A stretch of 64,000 nucleotides of DNA, taken from Polyporus tsugae. Taxonomy: Eukaryota > Basidiomycota > Agaricomycetes > Polyporales > Polyporaceae. Below are positions 1 through 11,732 of this stretch, piece by piece. The stretch spans positions 2,604,001 to 2,668,000 of the forward strand of contig JAHRBS010000001.1 of NCBI GenBank assembly GCA_024305745.1. Direction: 5' to 3'. A program made the position numbers and the translations under genes. Below the pieces are notes generated by a model. That model was not told the DNA's origin, searched no databases, and saw only the letters and a list, made by a program, of their open reading frames with translations. The stretch's first letter is position 1; every line of letters starts with the position of its first letter.

Positions 1-1144
1 GAGCCGTCGCCGATCCGGAGGTGGACCGCGAGGTATGTGCCGCCGAGGGCTGCGCGGATGGCGTCTGTGACGTTGGCGAGGTGCGGGTTCGTGAAGACCA
101 TCTTCTCGCGCACTTGCCTGCGCACTTGCGTATTCTCTCGAGACCGGAGGTGCAGCCTGGAGGAGCCGAACAGCGATCCGAGCATGACGAGTCGCTCCGG
201 ACGGCGTGCGAGCGCGGCAAGGTGGATGGGCTCGGAGAACTTGCGTTGGGGCGGGCGGCGGGCTACGAAGTCCTGGAAGGCGTGCTGGTTCCGGGACTCG
301 TCCTTCAGTGTGAATATATCGCCAGCGGAGAGGTTCAGGTTGTCTTGTAGCCAGCCGTCGGCGAAGTTCCATCCGGGGAGGAGAGGTTGCGTCCTTTGGA
401 TTGCAGGGAGGTCGATGAGCCAATCCCAGGATATATGCGTGTAACTCTCGTAGTTTTCGCACTCCGGAAATGGGCCCTCAGATCTGTCGTGATGGGTTGA
501 GGAACAGTGCTCGAGCCGAGCTTTAATAGCGTTGGCGGCCATGTCGTAGAGCTCATCGAAAGGAGCGTATGCTAGGGCAACGCCAAGTCGGATTGGAGGC
601 AGCAACAAGGTGCGATTCAGCAGGCGAGCCAGGACTAGAGCGTTTTCTAAGGCGATGCGTTGATTGTGAAAGCCGCTATGAGGGAGGTACGCAAGAAACT
701 TGACAGATAGTCCAGGCGCCACTGCGCGGTCGCTCGAGAAAGTACTGGCTGGGTTGACGGGATGCGCTTGCCCACTACGCGGGAACCCTGGGAATGGTCG
801 CCTTGAGTCCATAGGCGTAGAAGAAATAAGAAGGACGTAAGCTGTGGAAATGGACGCGATGGACGCTACTAGAAGGATAATGATAACTGCTACGACCTCC
901 TTGTTGTACGACCGTTGTCGGGGTCTTCTGTGTCGTGGGACCACGCGTGTGGTCCATTGTACGTGTTTAACTTGGGGCGGAAACAAGAACTTGTCGTAAT
1001 TGTTAGTGTCGTTGCGCCTCGGTACGGTCGCGGTGGGCCGTTTTCCGAGAGCATAGGAACCGCCGGGGCTTGTTGGATACCTAGAACATTTGCAAGCATT
1101 TGAAGGTCAATAATAAGATCCTAGAAGCGAGATCAAACGTACAT
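1..1144 (-). CDS. GDP-fucose protein O-fucosyltransferase-like type II membrane protein, 5' part
   Basis: Partial gene running off the left edge, so the C-terminus is missing. The reading frame has no internal ATG before the membrane anchor. The only good start is an ATG split by an intron: AT at 1144-1143, intron 1081-1142 (GTACGT...TTCTAG, 62 nt), then G at 1080, preceded by a GCC-rich Kozak-like run. The protein has a short basic cytosolic tail, one membrane segment (VVAVIIILLVASIAS, about 890-850), then a lumenal domain. That domain starts with FLAYLPHSGFHNQR and contains LARLLNRTLLLPPIRLG, a hallmark of fungal O-fucosyltransferase-like proteins. Near the left edge is HLRIGD, matching the conserved HLR donor-site motif of peptide O-fucosyltransferases. 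Inferred role: a Golgi or ER glycosyltransferase. The substrate is not deducible. Confidence 0.75.
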
Positions 1145-1991
1145 GGCGGCGGCGGCTAAGAGTAGGAGTTCATGCAAAGCGCGGGTGAAGATGGTTTGTG
1201 GTTACGGTCGAGCCGACTCACAACACTCTCGGAGCAGACCGGCCGGATCGGTCCGGTGACCTCAGCCAGCTATCCACTGGATGTCCACAAGCCTCCGGCG
1301 CAAGGCACCTGCACTCTTCGCCGTCCACTAGGTCGAGTTTTGGCGGATACTTGGTGTCTTTGGATGGTCACCCGTCTGTTTGTATGTAATAAACGAACAG
1401 GATCGGTACTAGTAGTAGAGCACAACATCTTCCTTCTAATTTCTCGCGAATAATCTGTACTACATACACGCCAGATCGAGACACGCATTTATTTATTTGG
1501 ACTTCTCAAAGTCCTGTTTTACGAATTGTTTGAACATTAGTTGTAGGGAAGTCTCGCCTTTGCTTTCATCATTTACTGTCCAGCTCTACATCGGTCTGTA
1601 TCTAGCACGTATTCCCTTTGCCGAACCAGTGCATGTTGCAAGACGACACAAACTGCAACGAACACTCGAGCCGTCAATAATCGGACCTCACACGCCGCCT
1701 CCTGATCTCATGCGAGCTCAACTGTTCAACTGCGACGGGTAGCGCTCCCCAAGCATTAACCAAGTCCCGACTTCGTTCTAGATCTCGGCATCTAACGGGG
1801 ACATGGATCACTCACATCACGTCTACACATAAGCAGCAAGACTAGGTGGGATCGAGTGTTTAGGCGACGAGGCGTCATTTATATCATGGGTCATAAGCAC
1901 ATCTATAATAAAAAGAGTCAGAACAGCGGAGAGAGAACCATGAATGCGCCGAACCGTCTACTTGTGGGTATGCCATGGCTCGAGCTGACGT
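1145..1991. other. intergenic, no gene seen
   Basis: Upstream region of the fucosyltransferase-like gene and 3' side of the HAD gene. Only short unsupported ORFs occur on either strand. Confidence 0.5.
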
Positions 1992-3354
1992 CTACGAGGC
2001 GTACGGCGGCAGGCCCCAATCCTCCGGGACGAACTCCTCCAGAGACTTGAGCGTCGAATCCGGCTGCTCGTCCACGGAGGTCGCCTCTCCTCCGAGAGAA
2101 ACGAGGTTCGCATCTGGAACCCACACCACTGTAATGTAACCGTGCTCATCAGCATCCCCGAGACCACTTAATTCAGACACTCAGCACTCGCCGTTCATCC
2201 CCGCGCGTTTCCCCGCCTGCACGCCCGGGATCCCGTCCTCGAACACGAGTCCCTTCGCCCTGACCGCCCTCTGCACCTCGCTCACGCTCCCCTCAAGCAC
2301 CTCCCCCATGCCCACCTCGCGCCCCAAGAACCGCTCCGCAGCGACGAGGAAGATGTCCGGGTGCGGCTTCCCGCGCCCGAGCTCGAACAGCCCGTCGTCC
2401 GCGCACACGACACGGCCCCCAAAGCAGTCGAAGAGCGCGCCGAGGTGCGCGGACTTGAGCTCGAAGTTACGGCGCTGCGAGCCCGTCGCGAGTGCGAGCG
2501 GCACCCCGTGCGCGCGGAGGTGCTGCACGAGCTTGAGCGCCCCGGGGAGCGGCCGGACGGAGGGCCAGCGGAGGTCCTGGAGCTCGCGCCGCGCGGCGAG
2601 GTAGTAGTCGATCGCGAAGGAGGGTGGGAGGTCCGGGAAGAAGGAGAGGAGGTGCGCGGCGGCTTCGCGCTCAGCTGGGTGGAGGGTGAGGGTGAGTATG
2701 GCTGGTTATAATGATGGTATATCGTCGTGTATGCTTTGGATGGACCGCGACCGTGGTTTATGGGAGGCTTCGGCTTCTTGCGTCGTGGAGCAGCTTGACA
2801 CAGCTTAGATGACGCACAGTGTGATACAACTCAGAAAACGGAATATGTTGCAATAGTTTCGAGCGACCACCGTGCGGCTTGCGCATGGATAACGCGCGAC
2901 TTTTCATCTACTCGTATTCACGGCACGAGCGGACATAGGTTCATACCCCATGCTCGTCGCCGACAGGCCGCCTCCGCAACAATTGCGCACAGACCTAGAA
3001 AGGATATGGCGTGTGCGTGATACGGCAGGACAGAACTCACGTTTTCCCATGAGTCCAGCCTTGATATCCCAAGTCATCTCCTTGCCGTACGGCGCGAGGA
3101 GTTCGTCTGCAAACGCATTGATCATGAGCGTGAACATTCGATGGGCTCGTCACATGGAAGGTTGGTACTCGTTACATCCGTGTACACACGTTCTGAATCG
3201 ATGAGAAGACCTAAAAACGTACCCCCAAGGACAAGTCCAAACATGAGCGATCTGGGATCCTCCCGCAGGATGGAAGAAAACAAACTTCACCATCCATGTC
3301 AAAGATCACATACTCGATCTTCGGCCTCTGTGTCGTGATGCTTGCATCCGGCAT
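1992..3354 (-). CDS. HAD-superfamily phosphatase, pseudouridine-5'-phosphatase (HDHD1/GS1)-like
   Basis: Five exons: 3291-3354, 3169-3210, 3041-3106, 2192-2674 and 1992-2128; 263 aa. HAD motif I is FDMDG (D19, D21) and is interrupted by intron 1. Motif II is LATGS, motif III the lysine of GKPHPDIF, and motif IV FEDG. The cap-domain segment around MGKPERE and the C-terminal LKSLEEFVPEDWGLPPY are typical of the fungal subfamily. Expected to be a cytosolic phosphatase acting on small phosphorylated metabolites; the exact substrate is an inference from family resemblance. Two oddities: intron 3 (2675-3040) is 366 nt against about 60 nt elsewhere, and intron 4 (2129-2191) has GC-AG ends (GCGAGT donor), required to join GMN to VVWVPDANL in frame. 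Confidence 0.88.
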
Positions 3355-5282
3355 ATTTCTCTACAATCTCCTCTGAAGGTTATCTAGTCAATGACTCTTT
3401 GGGGGTATCGTGATTGAGGATCGAAGCGAAACCAAAACAAGCAGATGCCAGATGGTGCACAGTGCAAACGAAGCTGCCCAATTCTCTCTGGCTTGGCGCT
3501 TGTGACGCATTTGGGAAGCTAGACGCCCCTTCACATCCATAGCACCGCCACCTCTCTCATCCGATAAGCGCCATTTACTGCCGCCAAACTTTGAAGTCAC
3601 CATGACTCCATGAGTACATGTGCAATATATAGCTGAGAGTCTGCAGAACCAGGCCAAAGGGAGAGTCGGACGCCTGAAGAATGAACATGACGCCGCCTGT
3701 TGCTTGTACTCTGAATCATGTAAGTTACTATGTTATCCGAGCCTACGGAGAGGCACCAGGCACTTTTCTAGTAAAATGCGTGGTGTATCTTGAACCAGAT
3801 AAGTATCAACCGCCCCATTTCTGACTGACTCGTCACAGTTTCAGGAATCTTATGTTCTCCCGCATTCTATCGGCTTATCAGGATCCCACTCGATCCGGGA
3901 CCACCTCGGAAACATTCCAAATGTCCATCTTCTGATGCCACGCCACGCGCAAGAACGATACCCCACAGTACAACACCCCCGTCTCGGACTCGGATCGAAG
4001 AACGGACCGTTCCACGTTAGGGAAAATACTCGCTCAGCGCGAACAGAGTACAAAGGGGGCGGCGAGCTACGATACACGCCCCAGGCACGCAGCAACACGC
4101 CTCCGCCACGCACCGTCGTATACATGATGGACTAGCTGCGCTAGACTTGCTCCCATCGGACTGCAGCTCGCCACCTCTCTCCGCACGGATCTGACATATA
4201 AGATCGTTGTACGGGCCCATGGCGGAGATTATGCGGGAGGGAGACCGAGGCATGGAGTGTACGGAGATGAGGGCTTCGGTGTGCGCGGGCATTCAGGTTG
4301 CAAGGGGTGCCCTTAATTGAGCTAGAAGTCAGAAGGATCGACACGCCCCCCGCACGCGCAGTTTATGGTTGGGAGATCTTGCCTGGCCTGACCTCATGCA
4401 TGCAGATGTCAACGTTCTGCAGGCTTCGATCGTATACTTTTACTTACATATCGACTTCGAGTTATTGTACTTACTCAGTACTTACTCCGACGCGTTCATC
4501 ATCGCCGCTGATGGATTTCGTTCGCTACACCAGCTGCAGACCAACTGATCATCAGGCGCGGAGATGGAGGATAAACAATCATGTTTTGTGCTTGGTACGA
4601 TAGGTCGTAAGCTCGCAATGCCTGAGGGTATACACAGACTTATATGAGTGGTAAGTAAGAAGCAAGCAACTGTAGGTAGTGACCGTAGTGTAAATACAGC
4701 GACCGGGAGAAGGGATGGTGCCGCCGAAAGCAAGCTCTGGGCCACAGCGCCACAGTCCATGGAGGAGTTAGGCTAAGCGATAAGCCAAGCAGTGAAGATC
4801 AGAAGGAAGGGGGCGCACGAGAGCGGGGATCGAAACGGAGGATAGAGATGGGGATAGGCGAGATGTTGTGCGAGAATTGGTGGAAAGCGAGGAGCAGGCA
4901 TTGGGAGGCGTGTCCATGATTGCGATGATGCTCTATACGTATGGAGTGTGGTCGTGAGCGAACCTTGGGGTTATGCATGCCGTGAGAGCAGCAGTGCGAC
5001 ATGTACTGTATGTAACGGAAGAGGAGACAGCGATAGTAATATTAATAGTAGTACACTGGCCACACCTTTATACCACAGAACCACATTGTATGTTGTGTCC
5101 GGTGCATCCAGCACGCCAATGTCCCGTCAACCCCCACCCAGCCCGGTGAGCACTTCACTTCGGGCTGAGGCGAAGGTACGAGGACTCAGTACTCGGCCGC
5201 CGGTCGCACGCACATGTACAGTCTGCTTGAGCCAGAGAGGGGGATGACAGCACGCTCGACCTTGCAAGTAACGAGGAAGAGA
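3355..5282. other. intergenic, no convincing gene
   Basis: Contains the upstream region of the HAD gene and the 3' flank of the glutaredoxin-like gene. ORFs of 60-100 codons occur on both strands but show no domain, signal or splice continuity. A near-palindromic GTACTTACTCAGTACTTACT lies at 4467-4486 and recurs with one change at 24257. Confidence 0.45.
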
Positions 5283-6353
5283 TTATAGCTTCTTCGGCTT
5301 CTTCTTGCGGGCGCCGTCGACGACTGCGCCGGCCTCGGTAATGGCCTTCTGGAGGTCGCCGGTAGAGGCCAGCCACTTGATCTCCTTGGGCTCTGCGATC
5401 GTCCGTCCCCCAATGAGCAGGATTGGGAGCTCGCTCGCCGACGTCAGTCGGTAGAGAAGACCCGTCAGGACGAACTCGTCCGCTGCGAGACAGAGAAGAA
5501 GCACACGTGTGAGAAGGACGCGACACGAGCAGGCAGAGAACGATCGGAGAGGACTCACGTCGTGTGTCGACTTCGACGATCGTCGGTGCGGGCCGGAGAT
5601 AAAGGTTCGCGAGCACCTGTTTGATCTCCCGCGAGACCGGCGAGTGCACCTGCCCCCACGTACAGCACCCATGTCAGCTTCGCGCTCGTCTACTCTGAAC
5701 CACCAACCGCAACACGCACGCACGCACGCCCGGCCGCTTCTCTCGCCGGGCAGAGGCGCGCGCCCAGTCATCGCGAAAACGACGAACGAACGCACCTTGG
5801 AGTAGAGCATGACCGGATTCCGCGTCCAGACGTCCTGCATGACCGCCTGCAGCTCCTCCTCCGCGTGCGGGCCACGGGTGTCGAAGTCCAGGATCAGTTG
5901 GGGGTCGATGGGCTGCGACGGGTCAACGGTGGCAGGGATCATGTTCTGCGGCAGGCTGGCGATGAAGCTCGACACAGCGCCCAGCTCCTGCGTCGCGTTC
6001 AGCGAGATCTGCGGCCGCGAGTTCAGGTCCGCGGTGGCGACGACGGGCTTCTTGTGCTGGAGGGCCTTGCGGAACGCCTCGGGGGACCACGGCGCCCCCT
6101 GTGCCTGCGGTCGTGTTGTGTCCAGGAAGGATGCTTGGCGGAGGGCGGGCTGGGAGAGGACGAGGAGGTACACGGAGAGAGCGATGAGGGCGAAGCCTGC
6201 GAGGAAGGCAGTCCGCGTCCAGTACGCTCGTGGTTTACGGGATATGGATATGGGGAATTCGCTGATGTTCGGGAAGGGTGTGGGCGGGGGGGAGTCGAGC
6301 AGGACGTGGCTCATGTCGGGAAAACGGGCGGAGAATGTGCGGCGGTGGGACAT
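5283..6353 (-). CDS. glutaredoxin-fold type II membrane protein lacking the active-site cysteines
   Basis: Three exons: 5796-6353, 5559-5649 and 5283-5482; 282 aa. There is an N-terminal cytosolic segment, one membrane anchor (AFLAGFALIALSVYLLVL), a linker, then a glutaredoxin domain of about 100 residues at the C-terminus. The layout resembles yeast Grx6/Grx7 of the early secretory pathway. The fold markers are present: MLYSK, ELPILLIGG (cis-Pro site and GG) and the final STGDLQKAI helix. Where glutaredoxins have CPYC or CxYS after the SK, this protein reads HSPVS, so both active-site positions are Ser. It is unlikely to be a redox enzyme. A structural, thiol-independent or glutathione/metal-independent role is possible but not shown. 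The C-terminus is basic (RKKKPKKL). An inner Met at codon 14 is an alternative start. Confidence 0.82.
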   Translation of the reverse strand: MSHRRTFSARFPDMSHVLLDSPPPTPFPNISEFPISISRKPRAYWTRTAFLAGFALIALSVYLLVLSQPALRQASFLDTTRPQAQGAPWSPEAFRKALQHKKPVVATADLNSRPQISLNATQELGAVSSFIASLPQNMIPATVDPSQPIDPQLILDFDTRGPHAEEELQAVMQDVWTRNPVMLYSKVRSFVVFAMTGRAPLPGERSGRACVRACCGWWFRVDEREADMGAVRGGRCTRRSRGRSNRCSRTFISGPHRRSSKSTHDVSPLRSFSACSCRVLLTRVLLLCLAADEFVLTGLLYRLTSASELPILLIGGRTIAEPKEIKWLASTGDLQKAITEAGAVVDGARKKKPKKL

Positions 6354-9169
6354 TGGGAGCTCGCGCGGGGATGGTATTATATTGTGTGGGCAATGGCGTG
6401 GGGGGACCAGGGGACGGGGCCACGGTGCGAGGGAGAGATGAAAGGTACCGGGATCGGATTGCGGTGCGGGATCAGGATTGGGGCGTGGACAGAAAGCAGA
6501 TGCAGGTTAGTCTGGACAGGTCGACGGGGGAACAAAGGAGTGGAAGGGGCGTGCCCTGCAGAATACGAGGGGATGGTCGGTGGCAGTCTCGAGACAAGAG
6601 AACTGCTCGCTCTTTGCCCTTTTCCGGGGATATGATCCTGCGTGCGTCTCGCTCTCTTGGCGCGCGCCGCCCAGCGACCTCGCTTACTCCGATTGATCCC
6701 TGCCTAATACTAACATATCTTTGACATGTTTCTTCTCCCAGCCACTGACATTGTTCCTAGTTGCACGCCGCCACGCTCACGTCCCTGGGTCATTCCAGTG
6801 GCCGGCACCGTCACGCCCACACAGTGTCTGCCCATCCGATAAACCCGCATGCTGGTATGTACAACTCGCCTTCAGGAACGAGAGTACTTACGGCGGCGGT
6901 GCCTGCGATAAAGAACCATCTCCACCTCCGCGCCAAGTTGGGTGATCCGAAATCTATTCCATCCCGCCGGTCCGCCCGCTCTGGAACATTGACCACATCT
7001 GATATCATGCATCAAATCGCCTCGTGGCATGTCCTCTTCGTCCCTCCGCCTCATCCAAGCCTCATCGATTCATCGTCCGTCTTCTCCTTCCACCACACAC
7101 GGTGTGACACACCTGCAGGCCTCATATGACTTATGACTTGGAGAATCCGGTTCGAACCTCCCACGCACAGTATTTGTGGACTGTGTATCCTCGGTAGCTT
7201 CTACATGCGCAGTAGGTGTGCCTCAATCTGGTCTTCCTTACGGGGTTCTGAATCGCATGCAGCTCTCCATATTCGTCACCTGCGCAGTGGTCTTGGAATG
7301 GTCGCCGTGATCATATCGTCCGGCTGCGTCACCAACTTGCTCTCGGCTTGCCGCGGCATTGACAATGTTGGTGGAACAGTGCGACCGGTCGCATACTGGC
7401 AGTGGATAATCTCAGGCTGCCGATGGCGACTCCCTGACATCGATGCACCCACCCAAGACGCACACACGGCCTGATCCCGAGAGGTGGGAACGACCTGCAA
7501 GGAAGTCAGGAAGTAAGTACGTATCTGTCTTTCCTCCGAGCGTTGCTGATGTGTCTGTAATCAAAAGGCGATGCTGTAACATAGGCATCCTGCAAGCTAC
7601 ATAGAGGTCGTGCATCATACGGTCATTCAAGCTCAGAGCTGTGGGTCTTCTCGAAGGCCATCTCCCGTTCCGAGTCTAGCAGCGCCGCGCTCGTTCTCGT
7701 CCACATTTGTTCCTGTCGACTTCGAACCCTGAGCCGTCGGCATGTTGCACGAATTTATATGCGCACTGACCCCAGTTGCACTCCGTCTGATGGGACAATC
7801 ATGCGCAGTTGGACATCGCGCGACGCACAACTTCAAGGCGTTCGGGGTGTCAATAGTCTGTTAAAGCCCTGAAGAGGCTAGGAGGCTGGAGACTGCACGC
7901 TGGTCGTGGTAGGAGGAGAAGAGTGAATGCTTGTTCATATTGTGATACACTGCGACGAGATAGGTGATGCCGTCGAGGGTCGTAAGCGCTACTAGTAGCA
8001 CTCCAACATAGTCAGACCCTATGATTCACTGGTAGGGCATCCGCACGCTGGCCACCGGGTGGTGCACGTGTGTCCAACCCAAGTTTAGAGCCAACTTGGC
8101 CGAAGAACTATCCAGGTGAGGACCTTGGTGCTTCTGGTGCACGTATGCCCAAGACTGAACAGATTTCGCTTTTCACTTGGAGCTTTGAAGCTTTGCGATC
8201 CAACCGCCGTCCATATCACGACGATACGTTTAATCGCGATGTCGACGGAGTGGTCAACTGCAGTCGACGTACCCAGCCTGAGGGACACGCGACGGAGTCC
8301 CCAAAGAGCCTCGACGTTCGAAGCCTATTGCCGTGGAAGCGAAGACGTCCGGTAGCCTCTGGAACAGCTTCCGGATCTTCGCTGCTCGGCTGTCCTAAGC
8401 TTATTGGACGCTTATGTGCCGGTGCGGGCTACTCCGTTCGATACTCGGAGCCGAATTAGGTTTATTGGACGTGCCGGCGGTGGCATGCTTCAAGAGGCGA
8501 AGGCCGGTGCAGACTCTTGGGGGTTGTGTTGGACAGGATGCATATGGCTTCAGTCCCTTGCTGTCCGCGTCCTCGTTTAAAGATGCCGAGGTTTCAACAG
8601 CCTATTGGTAAATTTATATTAGTAGGACATTATTGCTACGGTTTGAGCTATGGCCCGAGTTGATCCTACCCGCAGCAAACCCTGCGTGTTGTGATTCATA
8701 ACGCCACGGGACATACATCGATGTTGTCCCTAGAGAAGGAGAAGGAGAAGACAGATGTAACGAAATGGTGAACCGGTTCAAGTGATTCATTGTACGTCGC
8801 GCCTGTTTGAAATTTGAAGTTGAACCCGATTAACGTTCACCATTCACTAGACTTCAGCTTCCGAGTCAAGGACCACGAGTACACGCCGATACGCCTTATT
8901 GCTGCAGCGCGGTACGTGCGAGTCTCATTGGAAGTAAGCGGATCGTATTACTCACAAGGTTCGTTATTTGACATGGCTTCGTGTTCTGGCTACCGTAGCT
9001 GCAGTCTACGCCGGATATAAAAGACTGAACGGCTTGGGCTGACTGGCCAGTCTCCAGGAGAGTACTCTCTCGCATCGAGAGCCACTCATTCACCTGTCTT
9101 CTGGACGCTCCTGCATTTTCGCTTCGCTTCCCGCTATCCAATCATCCGTGATACTCTTCCTCAGCTTTC
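6354..9169. other. gene-poor stretch, 2.8 kb
   Basis: No supported coding region on either strand. Its right end holds the TATA box and leader of the first BTB copy. A T-loop-like GGTTCGAACC near 7150 was examined and does not fold into a tRNA. Confidence 0.4.
9016..9023 (+). promoter_or_regulatory. TATA box of the first BTB copy
   Basis: TATAAAAG about 150 nt before the ATG at 9170. The paralogue downstream has a comparable element. Confidence 0.5.
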
Positions 9170-10159
9170 ATGCCTCCAAGTCCAAGATGTGTTTGCTCGC
9201 CGTTTGACGATGCAGATGCGGATATTATCTTCCGCTCGTCAGACGAGGTCGACTTCCGACTCTACAGAGTCATCCTCGCGAAAGCATCTCCGGTATTCGG
9301 CACCATGCTTGAGCTCCCACAGCCCTCATCCTCCACCCCTTCTGCCCCGGATGAGCCGCACGTCGTCAAGCTCACCGAGGACGCGAAGACGCTCGAGAGC
9401 CTCCTCCGCCTTTGCTACCCCGTAGAACATCCCAACATCACCTCCGTGGACGACGTCCACCCCATCCTCGAAGCCGCGCGGAAGTACGACATGGAGTGCG
9501 TCACCGCGAACCTGTGATGCGTCATCACGCGTTTCCTGTCCAAGGAACCGCTCCGTGTCTACGCCATCGCGTACATGCTGCAGATGGAGGACGTCGCAAA
9601 GGAAGCGGCGAACCTCCTCCTGGACGTTCCCCAGTTCCATATTCCTCCCTCGCCGCCACCCGAGTTCAGCGTCATCCCAAGTCTGGCAATATATGGAGTC
9701 CACGCCTACCGCCAGAAGTGCACAGGGGCCGCATTGCGTGTGCTCGAGGACCAGGACTGGGTCTACCATGGATCACACGAGCGTGCCTTTCGGTATACGA
9801 ATGGGCCGAACTCCACGCCGGATATTAAGCAGAGTTGGGTATGGGTCACATACAATTGTGGGCAATCGTCGAAGAGAACACAGATAGGGACTCGGTACTT
9901 CTTCATCTTGGACTGGTATGATGTATACCTCGATGCGCTCAAAGCCGCGTTGACGGAACGTCCCTCGGGTCGTACTGTACGACTGTTCCCAACGTCTACT
10001 GGGGCCCGTGAGGCGCTATCCCAGGCTGCTTCGTGTTCGAGCTGTGCACCGAAGGCCTGCGTAGACTTGATGCGTTTCAGCGAGTTGCTGGCGGACAAGA
10101 TTGACGACGCGATAGCCCGGGTGGATCACACTTATGCTTTTGGTAGTTTGTATGGCTAA
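9170..10159 (+). pseudogene. BTB/POZ domain protein, copy 1, interrupted by one nonsense codon
   Basis: Tandem paralogue of the gene at 10707. It begins with the same BTB core (SPFDDADADIIFRSSDEVDF..., ILAKASPVF) and stays in one open frame of about 330 codons, except for TGA at 9515-9517. The intact copy has CGA at this site (a C-to-T change at a CpG). The frame downstream of the stop is undamaged and still matches the intact copy to its end, so the lesion looks recent. Without readthrough only 115 aa are made, ending inside the BTB region. The 3' flank (TAAAGGCTGG...) is also shared with copy 2, so the duplication unit of about 1.54 kb includes untranslated sequence. Confidence 0.85.
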
Positions 10160-10706
10160 AGGCTGGTCGTTGTGTGCCCAATTTTTGGGCCTAGGTCAAG
10201 ATAGAACTCCCATTCTCGACTGGCTCCAAGAGGCGTATCGCGTAGGGCAAGTGAATGTATGATCTCGTAAGTACTACCGGGTGAGAGTACGTGCAGGAAG
10301 GAAACTCACTAGAAGCACGTCCGTCTACAGAAATACCCCAAACACCTCTCTATCCCATCTAGTACTGGAGTACGCACGGACTCGGAAAGAGTTCTCCGTC
10401 TGCAGTGAATCGCGTACCTCCTGCTTCATTATCACTTAGGCCCTGTCCTGTACTTGTGGCGTCCGCATGGATTGACAATCTCGTAGTCGACATCAATATC
10501 GCGGTATTGTGCGGTCTTGTCTCAGTATGGACTACCAACTCGAGTACTTCCACTTGACGTTGCTTTTCTACCATTCATGATCAGGATCGCTATCTCCTAA
10601 TAAATGGTAGCCGAACAGGGGTCTCCGCGCATCCCTCCTGTATAAATGCCTGCTCCACTTAGCCTTTCAACCGCGACTGCAGCTCTCCTCTTCAGGTCAG
10701 CCCCCC
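10160..10706. other. intergenic between the BTB copies
   Basis: 3' flank of copy 1 and promoter of copy 2. No coding evidence. Confidence 0.4.
10641..10648 (+). promoter_or_regulatory. TATA box of the second BTB copy
   Basis: TATAAATG 66 nt before the ATG at 10707. Confidence 0.45.
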
Positions 10707-11732
10707 ATGCCGGAGTACGAACTTCCAAACCGTCTCCCAGTCAAAATTCCTGCTCGCTCGCCATTTGACGGCGCAGATGCGGACATTATCTTCCGCTCGT
10801 CAGACGACGTCGACTTCCGACTCTACAAAGTCATTCTCGGGAAAGCATCCCCCGTGCTCCGCACCATGCTCGACCTTCCACAATCTTCGTCTCACACGTC
10901 GTCCACTCCCGACCAACCGCATGTCATCAAGCTCTCTGAGGACGCGAAGACGCTCGAGAACGTCTTCCGCCTCTGCTATCCCGTAGGGCATCCCGCCATC
11001 ACCTCCCTGGACGACATCCACCCCATCCTCGAAGCCGCGCGGAAGTACGACATTGCGTGCGTCACCGCGAACCTGCGATGCGTCATCACGCCTTTCCCGT
11101 CCAAGGAACCCCTCCGCGTCTACGCCATCGCGTACATGCTGCAGATGGAGGACGTCGCAGGCGAGGCGGCAGGCCTCTTCCTCGAAATGCCCCAGTTCCA
11201 TATCCCTTCCCCGGTCCCGCCCGAGTTCAGCAGTCTCCCCTGTCTAGCGATGTACGCCGTCCACGTCTACCGCCAGAAGTGCGCAGACGCCGCGCTGCGT
11301 GCCGTGGAGGACCAGGAGTGGGTCTACCATGGGCCGCACGAGCACGCTTTTGTGTACCCGAACGGCGAGCGGAGCTCTGCGCCGGACAAGTCGCAGAGCT
11401 GGACATGGATCGCATGCGGTTACCAGCATACTCAGAGTAGGACGATCCAGATCGAGGGCACAGCCTTCCACGTCGCGAAGTGGTATGAGGTGTACATCGA
11501 CGCGCTCAAGGTCGCGTTGACGGAACGCCCCTCGGCGTGCACCGCACTATCGTTCCTCGGATCCACACGGGCAAGCGAGGCGATCTCCCAGGCTGTGTTG
11601 TGTTCGAGCTGCGTATTGAAGGTGCACGCGCACCTGACGCGGTTCAATGAGTTGCTGGCGGAGAGGGTCGACAACGCGCTAGCCAAGGCGAGTTGTGCTC
11701 GCGGTTCAAGTAATGCGCGCAGCGTTGGCTAA
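10707..11732 (+). CDS. BTB/POZ domain protein, copy 2, intact
   Basis: Single-exon gene of 341 aa. The BTB/POZ fold starts near residue 15 (SPFDGADADIIFRSSDDVDF), with the typical VILGKASPVLRTML and a C-terminal BTB helix region ending around EAARKYDI. The rest is an alpha-helical extension without kelch, MATH or zinc-finger domains, as in the large agaricomycete BTB family. Such proteins dimerise and may act as Cullin-3 adaptors or chromatin factors; which applies here cannot be told. The ATG follows a TATAAATG element and no upstream in-frame ATG competes. Confidence 0.88.
   Translation: MPEYELPNRLPVKIPARSPFDGADADIIFRSSDDVDFRLYKVILGKASPVLRTMLDLPQSSSHTSSTPDQPHVIKLSEDAKTLENVFRLCYPVGHPAITSLDDIHPILEAARKYDIACVTANLRCVITPFPSKEPLRVYAIAYMLQMEDVAGEAAGLFLEMPQFHIPSPVPPEFSSLPCLAMYAVHVYRQKCADAALRAVEDQEWVYHGPHEHAFVYPNGERSSAPDKSQSWTWIACGYQHTQSRTIQIEGTAFHVAKWYEVYIDALKVALTERPSACTALSFLGSTRASEAISQAVLCSSCVLKVHAHLTRFNELLAERVDNALAKASCARGSSNARSVG

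Noticed and set aside
7130..7175. tRNA-like GGTTCGAACC sequence
   Set aside because: Flanking bases do not form a T-arm stem or an acceptor stem.
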